Positions 56,993 to 64,000 of a stretch of DNA of 64,000 bases are shown here, piece by piece. The stretch lies in contig OY757939.1 in the NCBI GenBank assembly GCA_963585895.1, positions 30,523,809 to 30,587,808 on the forward strand, given 5' to 3'. This DNA comes from Sepioteuthis lessoniana (lineage: Eukaryota; Mollusca; Cephalopoda; Myopsida; Loliginidae). The first letter of the stretch is position 1; each line of letters begins with the position of its first letter. Made by a program: the position numbers and the translations under genes. The notes under the pieces were generated by a model. The model did no database searches, was not told the origin of the DNA, and saw only the letters and a program-made list of their open reading frames with translations.

Positions 56993-57376
56993 GTAAGGAT
57001 GACGTCATGCAACCACATATCTTTGAACAGCGCCTAAGGCTCAATTCTGACGGTTGTCAAATTCTTACTGGAGAGAGTTTCTGCTAAAAAGCCATATGTG
57101 TGTCATCAGGAAAAAGTCAAAAGTAGTTATCGGAGAATTTCTACGACTTCACCAGTCCCAATTTCTAGCCTCCTAATTCCCCCGATTGTATTTTCATGAA
57201 TTACTTTGTGTGGTGTATGGTCGAGAAAGATATCAACCGTTCTGCCCGCAACACCAAGGCTGAGCTGGTCACCAAAATCAAAGAGATATTCCAGGAACAT
57301 GGTTAGAAATGTGTGCACCAGGTTCCAGAGTCGTCTCGAGGTGGTGATGGAAGCTAAGAGCGGCTACATTGAGTAA
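56993..57376 (+). pseudogene. Mariner transposase, C-terminal part
   Basis: Continues from 51984 with 'DDVMQPHIFEQRLRLNSDG', then in other frames 'SAKKPYVCHQ' (where the second catalytic Asp is expected but not recognisable), 'PDCIFMNYFVW' (third catalytic Asp position replaced by Asn), 'NTKAELVTKIKEIFQE' and the terminal 'FQSRLEVVMEAKSGYIE' before TAA at 57374-57376. Inactive. Confidence 0.8.
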
Positions 57377-57503
57377 ACTGTTACTTCCCAGCCATAATCC
57401 AGTTGATATTTTTTGATTTTTTAAAAATACTTATATTTTTTGAATGGGATATTGCGTTTTTTTCTCTCTTTTATGCAAATTGTTAAATTTAGCCCGAACA
57501 CAC

Positions 57504-57540
57504 AGACACACACACACACACACACATATATATATGTATA
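57504..57540. repeat. CA-TA microsatellite
   Basis: CA then TA dinucleotides adjoining the right end of the mariner element. The following 57541-58428 has no gene or repeat that I recognise; the minus-strand 98-codon frame at 57898-58194 is unassigned. Confidence 0.85.
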
Positions 57541-58428
57541 TATTATAGGCGGAATTTGATACAAGGTGTTGGAATTATTCTATTGTAATAGGAACATCTT
57601 CTTGGAAGGGTCTTTTATGGTTGTCACCGCCAAATGGAAATGACGGGAATTTTTGGCATTGACACCTCCCGTCGAGAGTATAACCCTTGTCGGCTGAAGC
57701 TACAGAGCAGAGAAGACATCCATTTTAGTGTTCCTGTGAATTTTCGCTGGATAGGCTGGTTTTTAAATCTTGCCGTTCTCAAGAGTAAAAGGAAAATATT
57801 GAATAGGGAGTAAATCCCTCAGAATTTTGCTGCTGAGCTGTACCTCTCCTGGAGAAATATGCTGTTACCTACATCTGAGAATTTGTGCTGTCTTGACTCA
57901 GACTATGAGGTGAACAATTGAATTTGATGTTCTATACATCAAGAATTGCTGAATGAACCCCCATATATCTGCATTATTCGCTGTATTCTTGACGGAAAAG
58001 TGAACAGGTTTTCCCAAGAGATGTTTTTCGCCGAAGAGACTCTTCCAAATCTTTTTTCCATTCATACAACTCCCCATTTTTTTTTTGTTGTAAGTACCAG
58101 CTCTTTTGTTCGTTGAAGACATATTCGTTCTTTGTAATTCATGAGTGACCCAATGTTTTTTCGAAACAATTTGTATCATTGTTTCTTGATTCACTTTTTT
58201 TACTGGTCGCTAAAATAGCAATTAATTTTAGCAACTAGTATTTTTCTTCAAAACGTTGTAACTCCTTTTTATTTATTCTTATTTCCTTGGTAATAAATAG
58301 TTCTTAGTTGTACGCGCGAGGCACGTTTATCTTTTTCTTTTTTTTTTTTCTTTCTTTTTTTCAAAGTGCTGTTTTATTTTCCGTGAAAATAAATCTTATA
58401 AAGATTAATCCTTTTGAATGTCAATTTC

Positions 58429-58550
58429 TTAAAGGAGCACAACTGGTTTGAATTCATATTTTTCCCTCTTCTATACCAGTTGCCAAACAAAGGCTAAAGA
58501 ATCGAGTCTACCCTACTATTTATTCATAGCTGGGGGAACGAATAGAGTTA
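58429..58550 (-). repeat. SINE B copy 7, partial
   Basis: Minus-strand 3' half of SINE B: 'caactggtttgaattcatat', 'ttctataccagttgccaaac' and 'atttattcatagctgggg' on the plus strand. Confidence 0.7.
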
Positions 58551-58859
58551 GCTAAAAACCGGGTAAACATTAATTGGCTAACAAGGAATCTGTATCGTAG
58601 TCGACCGACTACTCATAACCCAAACGAAAACAAAACAAACCCCATTCCTAAAAATGATGAGTCACTGATGTCGTCAGCCAATAGTATTTAGGAACTATAC
58701 GTTAAGGGACTAAATTACTCTACACAGAACGTTTTCTTTAAATATTAAATTCAGCCTGTTTTTCTAAGGACAGCCCCTCAACAAATGAACAAAATAGGTA
58801 GTATTTAAAAACACGTGGTCGAATTAGAATGAAGTTTCTCACTATAATATAGCAATAAT

Positions 58860-59585
58860 AAGCAAGGTCATCCAACATAGACCACACAGCGTAGTGGCAC
58901 AGGGTTGCTATAAAAGCAGTGGGAGGAAACCAGATTTCTCCCTGGTCGTTCTACGACTGAAGCCTAATCAGCTGCAGCTGCCCATGTGGACTGCTCAAGG
59001 CTTCCACTAAAGCAGACGTCCCTATTCCAGCCGCTGACGACGCAGGAAGATTGCCAGCCTCTCAGCTTAAAAGCCCTTTTCAGGGCTACTCAGAAAGTCT
59101 TTCCAAACACCTCCTGAGACAGCACAATGCAGCAGACACAACTACCAGCCTCTCAATCTATCAGCCCTTTTCAGAACTAATTCAGAAAGTCTAATACTAT
59201 TTGAGACGGCACCGGCAACCACTTCACTGCAGCTGCAATTACCACTCCTGCACCGGCGATCATTTCTCTGCAGCGGCAACTACCACTCCTGCACCGGCGG
59301 CCACTTCCCTGCACCAGCAGCTACCAGTTCTGCACCGACGACTTTCCTGCAACAGCGTTTACCAGTTCTGCACCAGCAACTGCCAGTCCTGCACCAGCGA
59401 CCGCCTTCCTGCAGCAGCGGTTACCAGTTCTGCACCAGCAGCTGCCAGTCCTGCACCAGCGACCGCCTTCCTGCTCCAACGATCACCATCCGGCCGCGGT
59501 GATTATTCGCCGTACGCTTTTTCGCCATAATAAAGTTTGGCCTTTCGAAGCAACACCCTTGTTTTGTCATTCTTGCCTAGTTCGT
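58860..59585 (+). other. Probable LTR with internal minisatellite
   Basis: TATA-like 'gctataaaagcagtggg' at about 58911, duplicated 'cagcctctcaryttwwwagc' blocks at 59050 and 59143, then a C-rich minisatellite (59235-59480) with a unit near 'ctgcaccagcgaccgccttc', and 'aataaagtttggccttt' at 59528. The order promoter, leader, polyadenylation signal fits an LTR that drives the env-like remnant directly downstream. The 109-codon frame at 59201-59530 is the minisatellite. Confidence 0.45.
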
Positions 59586-59589
59586 TGTC

Positions 59590-60903
59590 AATCACTTATA
59601 TTTCAAAAGTTTGCGGGGATCGGTATATTTATCTGGCCTCCGCAACATCTGCATGACTTGCCAGAGGAAGTATCTAACATTACAGAGTTGGTAAGGTCGG
59701 AATTACCAGAGTTAAATAATTTTGTACAGCAGTACTTTCAGTTATTATCAATTACAGCTTGGGTGCGACAAACGAGTCAATCTCTAATGACCCTATTGAA
59801 ACATGTTAGAGCCCAGTTAGATTCACTATCATTGGGACATTTATCTCCTAGTATAGTAACGCCGAATTATTTGAGGGGAATTTTGATTAGACAGAACTAC
59901 CTCATCATTTGCGGTTGCTTGTAGATCCTACAGAGGAATTGTGGAAATATTATAATGCGTTGGGCAGTGTTACCTTAATGGAAAGTGATAAGCTGCTGAT
60001 ACTAATGTCTGTTCCACTGTTAGACAGGGACAGTACGTTTGAGATATATCTGGTAATAAATCTACCGATTCCTTATCCTAGAACAGACCAGAAGATGGAA
60101 GCTGTGGCTAAATATAGGTTAGAAACCGAATATATAGCATTAAATCTAGCAAGAACGAAGTTTATGATGTTGCCAGAGGAGGAAGCTAGCAAATGTAAAG
60201 CTGATGCTTTGAGGACTTGTACTCCCACAAGTCCCATATATGTAACAGGTAATTACAATCTCTGTGTGTTGGAATTGTTTAGGGAGATAAAGGAGCCATA
60301 AGAAGAAATTGTCAGGTAGAGATTTTAGCTGAAGTAGTATTACCCCAAGCAATCAGCATATCTGATGGAATCTGGATAGTAGCTACCCAGAGGGAAATAG
60401 AATTATCAATGATTTGTGATGGGAAAACTACTCAGACAATAAAAGTGATATCCCCGTTAACAATGGTAGAGTTACCGTTGGGTTGTTCCGCATTTGGAAT
60501 GTCGATGTCTCTTCCCCCTTTCTATCAGGCTGAGTAAAGATTTGAAAAGAAGTCCCTCACGAAATTAATGGAGAACAATTTGAGTGATTGGGCAGAATTA
60601 TGGGAACCGATAGTTAAACGATTTCCTGCAGTGACATCGAAGAAATTCCCCGAGTTATTAAAACCTATAGAAAAGATAGGGTTTGAACAGCTGAAAGCTA
60701 AGTTAGGCACTGTGGGAGAAACTGGTACAGAATGGATGACTGGTATCCAGTTGTTGATGAGTTGGTCAATAGTAATTGGAACATTGATTATTCTAGCAAT
60801 GGTGATATTAGTGGTACGAGCACTAATGAGGCGTAGAAAATTAAAATTGAAAAATAAGGTAATGGCGAGTGCTCTCCTAGGAGCCGGTGGGTGTTCTATT
60901 TAA
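59590..60903 (+). pseudogene. env: Retroelement envelope-like glycoprotein remnant
   Basis: Three pieces in different frames: up to 59924, 59909-60301, and 60568-60903, with in-frame stops around 60300-60540. The middle piece has the conserved spacing of Cys and hydrophobic segments that I associate with env-like proteins of invertebrate Gypsy elements (fusion-glycoprotein type). The last piece ends with a strongly hydrophobic segment at residues ~63-87 followed by a basic tail, a single-pass membrane anchor. The N-terminal part, signal peptide and any furin-like site are missing. gag and pol are absent: env follows the LTR-like sequence directly. Not functional. Confidence 0.6.
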
Positions 60904-60916
60904 AAAGAATCACAAC

Positions 60917-61032
60917 GTGGGGTGGGGCAGTGTATGGTCACTTTCCCTGAGGAGAACTTCCTGTTTTTTCCCACGCTGTTGCAAAGGATTGGAGGTGGGT
61001 AGACGGAGGTTGGACAGGTGAAGGGTTATATA
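60917..61032 (+). other. Polypurine-like tract and possible 3' LTR start
   Basis: 'gtggggtggggcag' (60917-60930) precedes 'tgtatggtcac', the usual join of polypurine tract and LTR. The presumed LTR is cut short by a GT-rich tract at 61033-61094. No match with the 58.9 kb LTR-like sequence start was seen. Confidence 0.4.
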
Positions 61033-61094
61033 TATGTGTGTGTGTGTGGGTGGGTGTGTGTGCGTGTGTGGGGGGTGCGTGTGTGTGTGTGTGT
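61033..61094. repeat. GT-rich microsatellite
   Basis: Imperfect GT repeat with GGG interruptions. Confidence 0.9.
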
Positions 61095-61099
61095 TGGGG

Positions 61100-61464
61100 A
61101 CGTTATGTAATCAACTGCTCTTCACCTCGAGGAGGCACGAACAGAAAATAATGAAGGACAAAAGAAGAACGGATATTCCAAATATTTTATACACATTTGT
61201 TAACATAAAAACCAAACAAAAACATTAACATATAATGTTGGTCAATGTTTGGTATTTCTCTACCTTTTCGGTAAGTGGATATTTCTCTCTGGATCGAGTG
61301 ATGCCTCTGACCTCTTGTACTGCCAAACTGCAACTGATTTTTGTGCAGTGTCAAAGAATAGGGCTTGAGGCGAAACCAGGGAGTCATGTGACAGCTGGTA
61401 CTTTAATCCTATGACAGAGGATCTTTAGATCCCACTATGTCCCTACAATACACCCCCACCCAAG
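61100..61464 (-). repeat. Probable 3' LTR and polypurine tract of a minus-strand Gypsy element
   Basis: On the minus strand 'cttgggtgggggtg' (ending at 61454) is a G-rich polypurine tract followed by TGTATTGTAGGG. The LTR-like sequence runs toward 61100 and includes 'gtgtataaaatatttgg' as a TATA-like box. It follows the integrase remnant at the distance expected for a 3' LTR. Confidence 0.5.
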
Positions 61465-61666
61465 ATAAAGAGTATATGAAAATGAGAAAAGGAGAAAAAC
61501 ATACAATTTCAGAAGAATTAAAGTTTTGAAGATGTTTGGTCATCTATAATGTATTTCCTGATTGTTTCTTATTTGGAGGTAAGGATATTTTTGGTGCCGT
61601 GCCTATTGAAACAATGTTTAGGGGCGTTACTTCTAAGTACGTTATTTCCATTATTGCCGGTTTTAA

Positions 61667-63330
61667 TCAGTCCAAAGAAATATTTAGTTCTTTATTCTTG
61701 ATACGTAAGGTGAAAAAAATTTCATGCTTTGACATAACCCAGAAGGGACCGCAATGCGGTGATTGTTGAGAGTGCGACCTAGCTGTATCATGAATAAAAA
61801 TGTCTAATTGTTTGGGTAGGTACACATTATTTTTATTTTGCCCCGATGGCAAATATCCTATTTTAGCTATTTTGGTGGTGAGTCTGTCGACAAATGATGT
61901 CAAATCCCACACCTTTTTTGGTGGTTTGCAAAGATAGTGTACTGCAAACCGCAATATGGTCTCATATAAAACTTCTCTTGTTGAGCAGTTCATTTCTCTC
62001 TTTAATGCCATGCGATGTCCTAAAAGTATGAGCGAAAGATGTTCAAACCAATTAGTGTTATGGGGTTCTGTATGTAAAATGGCTTTCAGATTACAATGTA
62101 ATCTCTCTATCATGCCGTTTACTTGGGGATGATAGTTGGTATTGAAGTTTTTGGTGACTACAAATCTCGGGAGTTTATGAAATAGATCAAACTGTCGACT
62201 TCTGTATGTTGTTATAATTTCTGGAACACCAAATTTTACTGTCCAGCAAAAAATGTCTTAACTGTTATGAATGCTGTCATGTCTGGTATTGACAATGCTT
62301 CATCTCATCCGGAAAATCTGTCAAAACACAACAGGTAGAACTAATCTTAACACGTCTGGTATTGACAATGTTTCATATCATCTGGAGAATCTATCAATAC
62401 ACGTCACAGGTAGGACTGAGCTTCACATAGTAGAAGTCGTCCAGTAATGTCAACTAAGTCGTCCAGTAATGTCTGGCTAAGGAAGTGTTCCTGCAGGAGC
62501 GTATGTTAATCAATCTTTGCTTTCTGGCATTTCACATGCATCTTTACTCATGTTCTCACATTTGTCTCCATTCCCGACCAGACGAATCTGTCGGTTAATA
62601 GGCATACAGATGCTTTTGCTCCAGGGTATGAAAGACTCTGAATATATCTCAGTGTAAGAATGCTGGTGTATATAGACGTAACTTACCTGTGCTGACGTCA
62701 CATATGACCGTCTCTTTGCAGGTGGAGTTGGTAATTTTCACCAGGTTGGTATTCATTTTTTTCTCTTCTCTGACGTAGTATAAAAATCGGTCGAAGGTTC
62801 CAATAAGGAAATAATTCCATGTGGTAATGTGTATACAGGGACATAATCTCTACCTTTGTTATGCTGGATATCAGGTGTAAATTGAAGGATATAGTCTATC
62901 TGACAAATTTCCCGTGGAGAGTACTTGACCGAAGAAGACTATGAGGCGCCTAATAAAAGTTTGTGGTCGATTACTACATGAAACTACTTACTTTCCAGGA
63001 GCTGATGAAAGTACAACACTGCAGAAAATGTGGCCAGTAATTTCCTTTCAAATGTGCCCAACCGTATTTCTGTCTCTCAAAATTTTCTAGATAAGAAAGA
63101 ACCATTCAGAGTCACATTTTTCTCGTAATACGGTTCTAGTTCCAATGGCAGAAACATCCACTACCTGGCACGGTGCATAGTTGAATTGGATATGCAACAA
63201 TTTCCACATTTGCTCAATCGGATTTCATTTTGTCGAATACTGATATGGCAGGTTCTGACAACTGCAAAAATACTTAGGCACAACATTGGAGAAACCTTCG
63301 GTAAAAATTAACTAGCCCTTCGGTAAAAAT
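61667..63330 (-). pseudogene. pol: Ty3/Gypsy RNase H to integrase remnant
   Basis: Minus strand. RNase H at 63180-62830: 'VVDVSAIGTRTVL' (first Asp kept), 'FERKLLATFSAVLYFHQLL', 'HVVIDHKLL' and 'YSPREICQIDYILQFTPDI'. Then 62701-62510, a linker with decayed zinc region. The integrase C-terminal half is 62140-61667: 'YHPQVNGMIERLHCNLKAIL', 'NWFEHLSLILLGHRMALKRE' and 'HCGPFWVMSKHEIFFTLRI' (GPY/F-type). Several frame breaks. The corresponding 5' part and 5' LTR would lie beyond 63.4 kb and were not recognised. Confidence 0.8.
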
Positions 63331-63710
63331 TAACAAGCATTCGAAAATATTTCTAACATGGCATATGTGATTCTGCAGATTTTCGCTCGCAGTCTGTACA
63401 TCGCCTATGTATGCACTAACAAACAACCAATCATGCAGGACTTAGTCTACCAACCTTTGAAATGTCTGAGTAGCATTGTTGCGGAGCCGATAAGCACGTC
63501 GACCCCGCAAATTATTTATGAGGTTAAGCGTGTGAGTAAGGACAGCCAGAAGACAATGAAGGAAACAAAGGCGAGGTAACAATTATAACAAAGGTGACAA
63601 TTTATTGTCGTTTTTACAAGGGCGTAAAGTTTGTGGTAGCTGTGTCTTTGATTAGTTGGTTGGTGTCGATAGCTGCTATAGTTGAGGTCGAAGAGAAGCA
63701 GCTAGGCGAT

Positions 63711-63850
63711 CATTGCGGGTATCTGATGTTGGTCGAGTCGTAGACGTGTGCGGCTGAACGTTCATTGCGGGTAGCTGATGTTGGTCGAGTCGTGGATGTG
63801 TGCGGCAGGACGAACGTTGCGGGTAGCTAATGTTGGTCGACGTCGAGGTT
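63711..63850. repeat. 52-bp minisatellite
   Basis: About 2.7 units with period 52 bp ('cattgcgggtagctgatgtt', 'ggtcgagtcg', 'gtgtgcggc') starting at 63711, 63763 and 63815. 63580-63710 before it holds nothing recognised. Confidence 0.85.
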
Positions 63851-63893
63851 GGTATGTACCAAATTGGTTGTCTTTGCTGTCTTAAGGCACTCG

Positions 63894-64000
63894 AAAGGAC
63901 GAGTGAATCGACAGCTTAAGCTAACCCGTGCTTTAGCGCTGCGCAGCCGTGCAAACGGACGAGGGAACCGACTGCTAAAGCTAACTCGGGCTTTAGTGCT
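63894..64000. repeat. 60-bp direct repeat at window end
   Basis: Two units of 'ggacgagtgaatcgacagct' / 'taagctaacccgtgctttag' type with period about 60 bp; probably continues beyond the window. Confidence 0.75.

Larger units (their letters stand above)
51286..57503 (+). mobile_element. Mariner-family transposon, split by a Gypsy element
   Basis: Inverted ends: left 'gtgtgttcgggtttt' (51286-51300), right 'agcccgaacacac' (57491-57503). A transposase gene lies between, interrupted at 51985 by the Gypsy element. If the Gypsy insert and one 'gtaag' duplication are ignored the reading frame is continuous across the site, which demonstrates insertion into an existing mariner copy. Mariner proper is about 1.2 kb. 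Confidence 0.85.

Noticed and set aside
59201..59530. 109-codon Ala/Thr/Cys-rich frame
   Set aside because: Composed of a C-rich minisatellite, open in several frames.
63711..64000. Possible CRISPR-like array at the window end
   Set aside because: Units are adjacent without unique spacers, with two different periods (52 and ~60 bp); these are minisatellites in a eukaryotic genome.

Overview
This is a repeat-dense, AT-rich, intron-era animal genome window with no intact host protein-coding gene that I can support. Almost every recognisable protein stretch belongs to a transposable element: non-LTR retrotransposons of the RTE and Jockey types, a Penelope-like element, several Ty3/Gypsy elements, one Ty1/Copia-like element, mariner and Tc1 DNA transposons, a retroelement envelope-like remnant, and one uncharacterised repetitive zinc-finger family. 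Three sets of short dispersed repeats (tRNA-headed SINEs here called A, B and F), a larger composite repeat (C), a MITE-like repeat (E) and long TA, GT, GA and CT microsatellites fill most of the rest. The mix (tRNA-derived SINEs, RTE elements ending in a TGATGATG tail, Gypsy elements with env-like genes, Penelope elements) suggests an invertebrate, most likely a lophotrochozoan such as a cephalopod mollusc. That taxonomic guess is inference from family resemblance, not a proven identification.

Layout. 0-9 kb: copies of repeats A, B, C and F, a decayed Gypsy pol (4.6-6.5 kb) and an RTE 3' end (7.9-8.3 kb) inside a repeat C copy. 9.5-11 kb: a broken copy of an uncharacterised repetitive protein family, preceded by a 65-bp-arm fold-back of its own first codons. 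11.9-13.3 kb: LTR-like sequence and a Gypsy integrase tail. 15.5-18.7 kb: the best preserved element, an almost full-length RTE with a single reading-frame break. 19.3-22.7 kb: MITE, SINEs and a Tc1 remnant. 23.05-25.65 kb: a short-LTR Copia-like element whose central pol is replaced by about 600 bp of unrelated open sequence. 27.4-27.7 kb: a hammerhead-like core and a 32-bp-arm hairpin. 29.2-33.0 kb: a minus-strand Jockey-like element, split by repeat C and by a 5'-inverted RTE copy. 33.7-43.9 kb: LTR-like pieces, SINEs and a long AT-rich stretch with nothing recognised. 44.0-46.15 kb: Penelope-like C terminus (GIY-YIG) between about 445-bp inverted arms. 48.1-50.2 kb: a minus-strand RTE split by repeat C. 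51.3-57.5 kb: a mariner transposon split by a 5.0-kb Gypsy element with matching 215-bp LTRs and a perfect 5-bp target duplication. 58.9-61.0 kb: LTR-like sequence followed by an env-like remnant. 61.1-63.3 kb: a minus-strand Gypsy pol tail with polypurine tract and LTR. 63.7-64 kb: minisatellites.

The parts do not form a pathway; they form an insertion chronology. Nesting gives relative ages: mariner before Gypsy at 51-57 kb, Jockey before RTE and repeat C at 29-33 kb, MITE before SINE A at 19.5 kb, RTE alongside repeat C at 49 kb. The sharpest candidates for follow-up are the foreign open sequence carried by the Copia-like element, the hammerhead-like motifs with the Penelope inverted arms, the fold-back at 9.54-9.69 kb, and the composite repeat C, whose head forms a conserved stem-loop.
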